Program-made: the position numbers and the translations under genes | Notes under the pieces: model-generated | The model's input: only the letters and a program-made list of their open reading frames with translations | The model's database searches: none | What the model was told of the DNA's origin: nothing | Assembly (NCBI GenBank): GCA_013289785.1 | Contig: JABCZE010000054.1 | Span: forward strand, 1-8,295 | DNA: 8,295 nucleotides | From: Vulcanimicrobiota bacterium | Lineage (GTDB): Bacteria; Vulcanimicrobiota; Vulcanimicrobiia; Vulcanimicrobiales; Vulcanimicrobiaceae | Reading direction: 5' to 3' | Shown: piece by piece, positions 1 through 6,159 of the stretch | Position numbering within the stretch: the stretch's first letter is position 1 | How the letters are laid out: each line of letters starts with the position of its first letter

Positions 1-1023
1 GCCGTACAGCGTGGCGTTTACGGCAATCAAGCTCGCGACAGGATCGCGGCCGTCGGAGCCACTGCCAAAGCTGTGCAGTACGCGCTCCGTGCCGCTCGGC
101 GCGATACTGAAGACCGTTCCACCGAGATCGTTGCTGCCGTAGTACGTGCCGCCGTACGCTGTAGTGCCGTAAAGCGTGCCCTTTACATCAATCAAGCCCG
201 CTGCTGGTACACGGCCGTCGGAGCCGTTCCCGAAGCTATGCAGCACGTGCTCCTTGCCGCTCGTTGTGACGCTGAAAACCGTTCCCCCGAGGTTGTAATT
301 CGTGAAGTACATTCCACCATGTGATGTAGTGCCGTACAGCCCGCCCTTTACGTCGATTAAGTTTGCCACGGGGTTTTCACCGTCGACGCCGCCGCCGAAG
401 CTGTGCAGCACGCGCTCGGCGCCGGCGGTAGTGATGCTAAAGACGCTGCCATGGGCCGGTGAGTAGTTGGTACCGCCGCCGTCAAGCGTCGTTCCATAAA
501 GCCTGCCCTTCACGTTCGCCAAAGCTCCATCGGGCTGCGCACCGGAGGTGCCGGTGAAACTATAAAGCTCGTTTTCCGTGCCGGTCGTACTAATGCTGAA
601 AATCGTTCCGTCATCGACGCCGTCCTTCGCGCCGCCGTAAGCCGTGGGACCGTAAAGCGTTCCCTTCACGTCGGTCAGGCTCGCGCTGGGCTCTCCGCCG
701 TCAGGGTATCCGCTGAAGTCGTGCAGCACGCGCTCGGCGCCGGCGGTAGTGACGCTGAAGATCGTTCCCTCGTTGTACGTGCCGCCGTAATATGTAGGGC
801 CGTAGAACGTGCCATTCACATCGAGTAACTCGCCTGGGCCCACGCCGTCGGAGCCGCTGCCAAAGTTGTATACGATCTTATATGAGGACGATGCCGTCTC
901 AACCTGATGCGAGGCGGTGCGAGGTTGGATGGTTAACGGCGCTTGCAGTCCGCCGCCGCACGCCGTGAGCAATAGTATCGCAGTCGCGCCGACCGAAAGG
1001 CGCAAGCACATCGCGTTTTTCAT
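1..1023 (-). CDS. GloVer-repeat lipoprotein, partial (C-terminus beyond window)
   Basis: The frame is open for 341 codons from the ATG at 1023 down to the left edge, so the C-terminus is missing. The N-terminus is a lipoprotein signal: a charged start, a hydrophobic stretch at residues 9-19 and a lipobox L-T-A-C with Cys22 followed by Gly-Gly-Gly. From residue 50 there are tandem units of 49-55 residues beginning at about 50, 99, 152, 205, 260 and 315; the sixth is cut. Each reads roughly VLHSFG-gsDG-P-a-L-DVKG-LYGTT-GG-GTvFS-tt-G-E. This matches the Gloeo/Verruco (GloVer, TIGR03803) repeat of 'choice-of-anchor tandem repeat' proteins, predicted to be secreted; their biochemical role is unknown. 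Lipid anchoring to a membrane, facing the periplasm or surface, is inferred. Apart from Cys6 and Cys22 there are no cysteines, unlike the second GloVer protein here. No good Shine-Dalgarno precedes the ATG, but the lipobox position supports this start. Confidence 0.88.
   Translation of the reverse strand, partial: MKNAMCLRLSVGATAILLLTACGGGLQAPLTIQPRTASHQVETASSSYKIVYNFGSGSDGVGPGELLDVNGTFYGPTYYGGTYNEGTIFSVTTAGAERVLHDFSGYPDGGEPSASLTDVKGTLYGPTAYGGAKDGVDDGTIFSISTTGTENELYSFTGTSGAQPDGALANVKGRLYGTTLDGGGTNYSPAHGSVFSITTAGAERVLHSFGGGVDGENPVANLIDVKGGLYGTTSHGGMYFTNYNLGGTVFSVTTSGKEHVLHSFGNGSDGRVPAAGLIDVKGTLYGTTAYGGTYYGSNDLGGTVFSIAPSGTERVLHSFGSGSDGRDPVASLIAVNATLYG
403..434 (-). repeat. 32-base exact direct repeat, copy A
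   Basis: By eye this stretch is identical to 721-752. It encodes the junction of GloVer units 3 and 4 (I/V-TTAGAERVLH, about residues 197-207). The copies lie 318 bases (106 codons) apart, so recombination between them would remove or add two units in frame. Confidence 0.8.
721..752 (-). repeat. 32-base exact direct repeat, copy B
   Basis: This is the second copy of the repeat at 403-434. It encodes the junction of GloVer units 1 and 2 (about residues 91-101) of the same lipoprotein. Confidence 0.8.
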
Positions 1024-1200
1024 GCGGCTAGAAGTGTTCGCAGCCCTGCGACGCCGAGCCTTCGCAGGACCCTGACCTGCCACTCGGGGCCGAGTTCGAT
1101 CGCGTAGACGCTTACTCCGCTGGGATAGCTGAAAGGAGCGGCGAAGGTCGTTAGCCGCTCGCCCGTTCAGCTTCCGGGAGGCCGGAAAGGAGAACAGTAA
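1024..1200. other. Divergent intergenic region
   Basis: This 177-base gap separates two divergently read lipoprotein genes, so both promoters should lie here. I see no convincing -35/-10 pair on either strand. On the minus strand it contains a 48-codon open stretch (1166-1020) without a normal start codon, whose TGA overlaps the ATG of the GloVer gene. The plus-strand Shine-Dalgarno is at its right end. Confidence 0.5.
1186..1192 (+). promoter_or_regulatory. Shine-Dalgarno deciding a TTG start
   Basis: AAAGGAG lies 8 bases before the TTG at 1201. The strong match and ideal spacing fix this non-ATG start. Starting at the first in-frame ATG, 12 codons later (1237), would remove the charged N-terminal part of the signal peptide. 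Confidence 0.75.
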
Positions 1201-2211
1201 TTGAATAAGGTTATTTTAGGAAAATGCGCCGGTGCTATGGTTGCACTCGCGCTCTTGTCGGCGTGTGCCGGCTCGGCGGTCGCGCCGTCAACCGGTGCGT
1301 TCAACGTCACGTACGTCGGGAGGACGCTCTTGGTTAACGGAAGGCCGGTGACGGCAGAGCGAATAAGCCCGCTGCCCCGTTACGCCACCATTATTCCTGA
1401 CCGGCATAAGAAGTCGAAGAACTTTGAGTACGTTATCAACGACTACGGAAGCTACGCCAGCATTTTCGACTATCCGAAGAGCGTTCAGGAGATTGGTATG
1501 ATCTATGGCGCCGGTGGCCAAGGGTGCACCAACGTCCTCTACGGCTACGGGAAGAAGATCTTCTGGAACGTCGCAGGCCAGAACCAGATCACGGAGTACC
1601 AGGTCCCCCAGAAGCCGCTCAAGACGCTGTCCGTCGCCTACGATTTTCCGTCCAGCTGCGCCATGGATGCGAGCGGCGACCTTGCAGTTGGGATCTTGTA
1701 TGCGTCGGGGGCGGGTGGCGGCGACGTCGTCATCTTCAAGAACGCGACTGGTTCGGGTACCGCTTACAGCACGCCGTTGGACGAAGAGTTTTTCGACGGC
1801 TACGACAACCAGGGTAATCTCTTCGCCGACGGCTTTACCGGCGACCGCAGGGGCTTCGCGCTCGTCGAGCTACCGGCGGGCAGCAGTAAATTCGAAACGA
1901 TCCAAACGAGCAACTCGGTGGAGTTCCCTGGCTCCGTGCAGTGGGACGGCACCTACCTCACCGTCTTCGATCAAGACAATGACGCGGTGTATCAATATAC
2001 CGTCAGCGGAACCAAGGCGACGTTGAAGGGCACCGTATCGTTATCGGGTGCCGGCGACTGCGCGCAAACCTGGATCGTTCAGGGCCTTATCTATTGCGGA
2101 GACGCGGATTACGGCGGCGAGGTTTTCAGCTACCCAGCCGGCGGTTCGGCGATCGCAACGCTCACGGGCAGCTTCGATCTGCCGCTCGGCATGGTGGCAG
2201 CTAAGAAATAA
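1201..2211 (+). CDS. Lipoprotein with propeller-like repeats, function unknown
   Basis: This is a 336-residue predicted lipoprotein. The signal is residues 1-21 with lipobox L-S-A-C at Cys22, followed by a short Ala/Gly/Ser linker. After about residue 75 the chain shows irregular units of the kind found in NHL, SMP-30-like or Vgb-like beta-propellers: a small-residue turn with Asp and Gly ('MDASGDLAVGI' at 155-165, 'YDNQGNLFADGF' at 201-212, 'VQWDGTYLTVF' at 247-257), each followed by a strand ending in hydrophobic/aromatic residues ('DVVIFKN', 'ALVELPAG', 'AVYQYTV', 'EVFSYPAG'). Five or six such units can be made out. Cysteines at 109, 153, 287 and 299 could form disulfides after export. No catalytic motif is visible; ligand binding or a scaffold role is possible but not shown. 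The oxidoreductase gene follows 36 bases downstream on the same strand without an obvious terminator, so co-transcription is likely. Confidence 0.85.
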   Translation: MNKVILGKCAGAMVALALLSACAGSAVAPSTGAFNVTYVGRTLLVNGRPVTAERISPLPRYATIIPDRHKKSKNFEYVINDYGSYASIFDYPKSVQEIGMIYGAGGQGCTNVLYGYGKKIFWNVAGQNQITEYQVPQKPLKTLSVAYDFPSSCAMDASGDLAVGILYASGAGGGDVVIFKNATGSGTAYSTPLDEEFFDGYDNQGNLFADGFTGDRRGFALVELPAGSSKFETIQTSNSVEFPGSVQWDGTYLTVFDQDNDAVYQYTVSGTKATLKGTVSLSGAGDCAQTWIVQGLIYCGDADYGGEVFSYPAGGSAIATLTGSFDLPLGMVAAKK

Positions 2212-2247
2212 TCTGCGCTGCAATCTCCTCCGGATGAAGGAAAGCTC

Positions 2248-3213
2248 ATGAAAGCAGCAGTCGTTACCGCTCCCGACGCTACGCCGGAATACGGTGAGTT
2301 TTCCGAACCCCTGGTTAGCGACGGCTACGAACTTGTAGAGCTTGTAGCTGCCGGGCTCCATCCTATCGTACGATCGCTGGCGGCGGGGCAGCATTACGGA
2401 AGCACGCAGTCGTGGCCACTCGTCCCGGGCATCGACGCGGTCGCTCGTACCTCGACGGGCGATCTCATCTGCACCGGCTTTGTGCGTCCCCCGCACGGCA
2501 CGTTCGCGGAGCGAATGGCGGTACCCAAAGTAATGCGCATCGCGCTACCTCCCGGAGCCGATCCCGTGAAGGTCGCCGGTGGATTGAATCCGGCCCTCGC
2601 GTCGTGGATGGTGCTCAAGACGCGCGTTCGCGAGATCGGCTCACTCGGAACGGTCTTGGTTCTCGGCGCGACCGGTATGGCCGGATATCTTGCCGTGCAA
2701 CACGCGCGTCTACTCGGGGCAAACAACGTCGTCGGCGTTGGACGCAATCCGGCACGTCTTGCGCGCGCCGCAGCGCTTGGGGCGACGACCGTTGCGCTGA
2801 GCGGCGATCGCGAGGTCGATGCAGCGGCAATCGTCGACGCTCAAGGCGGTACGACACCGAGCATCGTGCTCGACTTTTTGTGGGCGTCGGCAGCGGAGAC
2901 CGCCTTCGCTTCGCTCGAAAGGCACGGGCTTAAAGAAGACGCCGCCGACATCGCCTACGTGCAGATTGGCGCGGCGGCCGGTCCGCAAGCAGCCGTGCCG
3001 GCGGCGCTCTTACGAAGCCGCCGCATTCGCATCTCCGGCAGCGGTGCAGGTTCCGCGCAAGTTGCCGACATCATGGCCGAAGTCCCCGCCTACATGCAGC
3101 TAATTGCAGACGGCAGCGTTGACGTCCCGACCAAAACGGTGCCGCTTGCGACGATCTCGGAAGCTTGGACCGCAGCGGCAGACGACACCTACAGAATTGT
3201 CGTCGTTCCTTAA
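2248..3213 (+). CDS. Zinc-independent MDR (quinone-oxidoreductase-like) NAD(P)H oxidoreductase
   Basis: This 321-residue protein belongs to the medium-chain dehydrogenase/reductase superfamily. The N-terminal GroES-like domain is about residues 1-115, with the typical 'PLVPGIDAVA' segment at 57-66 and 'GTFAERMAVP' at 84-93. The Rossmann domain begins at about 134, with VLVLGATGMAG giving the nucleotide loop G-A-T-G-M-A-G at 140-146. The second strand ends G-V-G-R-N (163-167); Arg at that place suggests NADP(H) over NAD. The usual catalytic zinc Cys/His positions and the four-cysteine structural zinc lobe are absent, and the protein is shorter than zinc alcohol dehydrogenases, so a quinone or enone reductase-like activity is more likely. 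The substrate is unknown. It should be cytoplasmic. GAAGGAAAG at 2236-2244 precedes the ATG at good spacing. The gene ends 11 bases from the convergent GloVer gene. Confidence 0.85.
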   Translation: MKAAVVTAPDATPEYGEFSEPLVSDGYELVELVAAGLHPIVRSLAAGQHYGSTQSWPLVPGIDAVARTSTGDLICTGFVRPPHGTFAERMAVPKVMRIALPPGADPVKVAGGLNPALASWMVLKTRVREIGSLGTVLVLGATGMAGYLAVQHARLLGANNVVGVGRNPARLARAAALGATTVALSGDREVDAAAIVDAQGGTTPSIVLDFLWASAAETAFASLERHGLKEDAADIAYVQIGAAAGPQAAVPAALLRSRRIRISGSGAGSAQVADIMAEVPAYMQLIADGSVDVPTKTVPLATISEAWTAAADDTYRIVVVP

Positions 3214-3224
3214 TCGCCGGCCGG

Positions 3225-4580
3225 CTACGGCTTTACGCTAAATACCGTCCCGCAATTGTTGCAGCTCTCGTCCTCGCCGCCCACGTAGGTAGTGCCGTAC
3301 AGGACGCCTGCACTATCCATCGTGACGCCGTCGAATGGAACGCCGCCGTCATTCCCGCCAGCGAACGCATGGACGACGCCTTCGGTGTAACCCGATTTGC
3401 TCGGCGTTAACGAAAAGACCGTTCCGCAGCCTCCTTGGCACAGGGTCGATCCACCTCCGCCGCTCGACGCGCCGTACAGCACGCCGTCGGTGCCGGTAAC
3501 AAATGACTCCTCGGGGAATGCCGCGTCGTTTCCGCCCTGGAACGTGTAGAGAATGTTCTCTGTATACTTCGTTCCCTTCGGCGTCAGCTCGAAGAGGATG
3601 CCGCACCCCGACACAAAGAGGATCGCACACGAACCGCTGCCGCCAGTATGGGTCGTGCCGAGCAGCGAGCCGGCCGGCGTGAGATAGAGACCGTGCCCGC
3701 GATTTCCCGGCACGGAGCCGTCTTTGCTGCCGCCCAGGAACGCGTGGAGAATGCTCTCAGTATACTTCGTTCCCTTTGGCGTCAGTTTGAAGACGATGCC
3801 GCATCCCGACGTGCAGGTCGTGCTACCGCCGCCGAAGTTGGTCGTGCCGTAGAGCACGCCTTTCGTTCCGGCGGTCAGGCTCGTCGCGGGATTTTCGCCG
3901 TCCTTGCCCCCCTGGAAGCTGTAGATGACGTGGTAACCCGATCCTTTGGTCGAGACTTCGAATACCGTCCCACATCCGTTGAAGCCCGTCTCCTGGCAGC
4001 TGCCGGTCCCACCGTACTCGGTCGTGCCGTAGAGTTCGCTACCGCTGAGCAGCAGCGCGTCAACCGGGATCCCGCCGTCTTTGGTCGCGCCGGCAAAATA
4101 GTGCAGGATGGTTTCCTTATAAGTTCCACCCGACGGCGTAAGCTTGAAGACGACGCCGCAGCCTTTGCCCATATAGGAACACGCGCCCTTTCCGCCGGTC
4201 GTCCCGGTGCCGTAGAGCGCGCCGGACGAATCCTCGATCAAGCCCCCCTCCGGATACGAGCCGTGTGATTGGTCGGAGGAAAACTCGTAGACAGCGCTTT
4301 CGGTGTAGCTTGATCCGTTTGGCGTTAGCTTCCACACCAGGCCGTCAACCTTGCTGGTGGCGTCGAGCGAAACGCCATAGACTACGCCCTTGGAGTCGAC
4401 GATCGGGCTGGCGTACGGGCTCGAACCGTCACCGGCGCCTCCCGTAAAAGTGTAGAGAATCGAATCGGACGCGCTCGCGCGCGATGCGCCGGCAACGTGC
4501 GCCGGCGTAAGCTGACTTCCGCTCGAACATCCTCCGAACGCTACCACGAACAAGACGAAAAATACACGCATCTTTGCCAT
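3225..4580 (-). CDS. GloVer-repeat lipoprotein, complete, seven repeats
   Basis: The protein has 451 residues from the chosen ATG at 4580. A longer reading starts at TTG 4610 (461 residues) and a shorter one at ATG 4571. I prefer 4580 because MAKMR plus a hydrophobic run leads to the lipobox at Cys18 (A-F-G-G-C), a normal lipoprotein signal; none of the starts has a strong Shine-Dalgarno. Seven GloVer units follow, starting at about residues 41, 96, 158, 218, 277, 343 and 402, each like ILY-F-GG-DG-P-...-G-LYGTT-GG-...-GCG-VFkLTP-G-Y-E. Units 2 to 7 each carry a close cysteine pair (134/141, 195/203, 256/260, 318/326, 381/385, 440/443); unit 1 has none. Seven units would suit a closed seven-bladed propeller, which is my inference. 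GloVer proteins have no established function. It is transcribed divergently from the cyclase-like gene and convergently with the oxidoreductase. Confidence 0.88.
   Translation of the reverse strand: MAKMRVFFVLFVVAFGGCSSGSQLTPAHVAGASRASASDSILYTFTGGAGDGSSPYASPIVDSKGVVYGVSLDATSKVDGLVWKLTPNGSSYTESAVYEFSSDQSHGSYPEGGLIEDSSGALYGTGTTGGKGACSYMGKGCGVVFKLTPSGGTYKETILHYFAGATKDGGIPVDALLLSGSELYGTTEYGGTGSCQETGFNGCGTVFEVSTKGSGYHVIYSFQGGKDGENPATSLTAGTKGVLYGTTNFGGGSTTCTSGCGIVFKLTPKGTKYTESILHAFLGGSKDGSVPGNRGHGLYLTPAGSLLGTTHTGGSGSCAILFVSGCGILFELTPKGTKYTENILYTFQGGNDAAFPEESFVTGTDGVLYGASSGGGGSTLCQGGCGTVFSLTPSKSGYTEGVVHAFAGGNDGGVPFDGVTMDSAGVLYGTTYVGGEDESCNNCGTVFSVKP
3228..4460 (-). repeat. Seven GloVer tandem repeats
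   Basis: Units of 55-66 residues fill the mature protein up to the last residue. Some neighbouring units are also close at DNA level: the stretch for the unit boundary 'TPKGTKYTE' at 3562-3578 recurs at 3760-3776 with 17 identical bases. Regularity is highest in units 4 to 6. Confidence 0.8.
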
Positions 4581-4738
4581 GTGCCTGGCGTTAACGCGAG
4601 CTTCGGGCAAAGCCTGCCACTGTGGGTGCTACGAGCGCCAAATTGCACGAGTTTTTCCGCCGTCACAGCACGACTAACCGCTTGCTCGAATGGCGGCAAA
4701 GGTAGATTCACCGAGGCCGCCGGCGAAGAAAAGGACGC
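4581..4738. other. Divergent intergenic region
   Basis: This gap of 158 bases lies between the minus-strand GloVer gene and the plus-strand cyclase-like gene. Promoters for both should lie here. TAGATT at 4703-4708 is a possible plus-strand -10 box, but I find no acceptable -35 partner. Nothing else is recognised. Confidence 0.4.
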
Positions 4739-5656
4739 GTGAGCGAGGCGAGCGTTATCCGCTGGCTTCTCCAGGGCGATCCGGCGATTCGCTGGCAAGT
4801 TATGCGCGATCTGACGCATGCGCCCGGCGACACCGTTGCTCTGGAGAGATCGCGCGTGGCGAGCGAAGGTTGGGGCCGCGCGCTGCTCGATCGCCAGGCG
4901 CCCGAGGGTTCGTGGGGCGGCGGCAAAGATCGAGGCTGGATGATTACCATGGATGCCCTCGCGCTCTTGCGGGAGATGGGCCTGGATCCGGCAAGCGAAG
5001 CGGCGCGCCGCGCGATCTCGCTCGTGAACGCGAATCTTAGATGGGAGAGCCTGGGCAATCGTCCCTATTTCGACGGCGAGACGGAGGCGTGCATCAACGG
5101 CGCTATTCTGGCGTTCGGCAGTTATTTCGGTGAGCGCTGCGATCGCATCGTCGAGCGTTTGTTAAGCGAACAGCTTGCAGACGGCGGATGGAACTGTGAG
5201 GCCCCACCGAGCACGCGCTCGTCGTTCAACTCGACGATCCGCGTTTTGGAAGGCTTACTGGAATACGAGCGTGCGCGGGGCGCCGCAATCGCCGTTACCG
5301 ACGCGCGCTTGAAAGCGCAAGAATATTTGCTGGAGCGTCGCATGTTCAGGCGGTTGACGACCGGCGAGATCGTCGATCGCCGCTGGACGCGCTTTTCGTT
5401 TCCAACCGTGTGGCACTACGATGTCCTGCGAGGCCTCGACTATCTGCGAAGCGCCGGTGTCGAACCCGACGAACGGGCCGCCGAAGCGATCGGAATCGTC
5501 GAAGCGCGGCGCCATCAAAACGGGCGATGGCCGATGAATCATCTCCACGCGGATCGACTTGGCTTCCCGTTGGAAACCGAGAGAGGCAGGGCGAGCCGTT
5601 GGAATACGATGCGCGCCATGCGCGTGCTGAGATGGTATCAAGCTAGGCCATGTTAG
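4739..5656 (+). CDS. Squalene-cyclase/prenyltransferase-like alpha-toroid protein
   Basis: This 305-residue protein resembles the single-domain 'squalene cyclase' or 'prenyltransferase-like' proteins of bacteria. Its repeated helices carry QW-type motifs: Q53-x3-G57-S-W59, Q145-L-A-D-G-G-W151 and Q260-N-G-R-W264. Conserved-looking blocks are FDGETEACING (111-121), GGWNCE (149-154) and WHYDVLRGLDYL (225-236). Cys118, Cys153, His226 and Asp228 lie where metal or active-site residues could gather. True squalene-hopene cyclases are about 630 residues with a DxDD acid motif; this protein is half that size and I find no DxDD, so classical hopene synthesis is unlikely. No signal peptide is seen, so it is probably cytoplasmic or membrane-peripheral. 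The start is GTG with AAAAGGA just upstream (4729-4735), about 3 bases away, a tight spacing. It ends 23 bases before the convergent OmdA-type gene. The real substrate is unknown. Confidence 0.8.
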   Translation: MSEASVIRWLLQGDPAIRWQVMRDLTHAPGDTVALERSRVASEGWGRALLDRQAPEGSWGGGKDRGWMITMDALALLREMGLDPASEAARRAISLVNANLRWESLGNRPYFDGETEACINGAILAFGSYFGERCDRIVERLLSEQLADGGWNCEAPPSTRSSFNSTIRVLEGLLEYERARGAAIAVTDARLKAQEYLLERRMFRRLTTGEIVDRRWTRFSFPTVWHYDVLRGLDYLRSAGVEPDERAAEAIGIVEARRHQNGRWPMNHLHADRLGFPLETERGRASRWNTMRAMRVLRWYQARPC

Positions 5657-5679
5657 CTTCGCGGTGAAATCTAAGCTCT

Positions 5680-6159
5680 TCATTTCGCTTGCTCCTGCGC
5701 GGTTGAAGGTATCCGCGGCCATTCGCGCAGCTTCTCGCGCATCTTGTCGATCCGCCGATCGCGCGTCTCGGGTTTCTTCGCCGCCATCACCCAGTCGACG
5801 TACTCTTTGCGATGGCTGTACGACATGGAGTCGAATGCGGTTCGCTCGGTTTTCGTCAGCGCTTTTGCGAGGAATGGCGGAACGGCGATGGTTCGTTCGG
5901 TGCCATCAAATACGAGGGTGACCGTGACGCGCTGGCCGGCAGTGATCCCGGCCGCTTCGCGAACCGAACGCCGAACCGGAATGCACGGGCCGTTTCCCAT
6001 GTCGCAGACGGTTGTCCGGTAGGCGTGCCCGTCGATCGTCGCGAGCACCGGTACGCGCCGGCGACCGCCGAACTCTCGCATCGCCTTTTCCGGCACCGCG
6101 ACGAACGTCATCGTGCCGGCTTCGTTGACGCTCGCGATCTTCGTTCGAAACGTAGCCAT
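5680..6159 (-). CDS. DUF1905 + YdeI/OmpD-associated (OmdA) domain protein
   Basis: This 159-residue protein has two recognisable parts. Residues about 5-85 match the DUF1905 pattern (VPVLATIDGHAYRTT at 36-50, then MGNG and PVRRSVREAAGI with a following G-x-R-V-V strand). Residues about 93-146 match the 'bacteriocin-protection, YdeI or OmpD-associated' domain: PPFLAKAL, then AFDSMSYSHRKEYVDWV (108-124) and AAKKPETRDRRIDKM. No signal peptide is visible, so it is probably cytoplasmic even though the Pfam text for the family speaks of periplasmic proteins; the biochemical role is not established. The ATG overlaps the TAA of the upstream barrel gene as TAATG, and a Shine-Dalgarno AGGAGG lies at 6177-6172. 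An in-frame reading could begin as far up as 6405, but that extension lies inside the barrel gene in another frame and is Arg-rich shadow sequence. Confidence 0.88.
   Translation of the reverse strand: MATFRTKIASVNEAGTMTFVAVPEKAMREFGGRRRVPVLATIDGHAYRTTVCDMGNGPCIPVRRSVREAAGITAGQRVTVTLVFDGTERTIAVPPFLAKALTKTERTAFDSMSYSHRKEYVDWVMAAKKPETRDRRIDKMREKLREWPRIPSTAQEQAK

Larger units (their letters stand above)
1..876 (-). repeat. GloVer tandem repeats, five complete and one cut
   Basis: This is the DNA encoding the tandem units of the partial lipoprotein. The period grows from 49 residues at the N-terminal end to 55 in the units nearest the left edge. The last two full units are closely alike, as expected if copies were added by duplication at that end. 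Confidence 0.8.

Noticed and set aside
1..876. Regular repeats as a possible CRISPR array
   Set aside because: The period is about 150-165 bases, the units are similar rather than identical, and they translate as one open frame with a lipoprotein signal.
1505..2496. Several overlapping frames of 67-173 codons on both strands across the lipoprotein and oxidoreductase genes
   Set aside because: They encode low-complexity Arg/Ser-rich chains typical of shifted or antisense GC-rich frames and conflict with well-supported genes.
3216..3225. GCCGGCCGGC perfect palindrome between convergent gene ends, as a two-way terminator
   Set aside because: A 10-base palindrome without a loop makes a poor hairpin, and no T-run follows on either strand. 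It may be chance in GC-rich DNA.
3648..4268. 206-codon open frame on the plus strand
   Set aside because: It is antisense to the GloVer repeats. The repeated codons keep stops out of this frame for several units, the product is Arg/Ala-rich with no motif, and the minus-strand lipoprotein is clearly the real gene.
4581..4610. TTG start for the second GloVer lipoprotein
   Set aside because: It would add ten residues before the signal peptide with no better Shine-Dalgarno. The ATG at 4580 places the lipobox cysteine at 18. This is not certain.
5657..5679. Terminator between the convergent cyclase-like and OmdA-type genes
   Set aside because: Only a GAAAT/ATTTC pairing is visible, weak and partly inside the OmdA gene, with no T-run.
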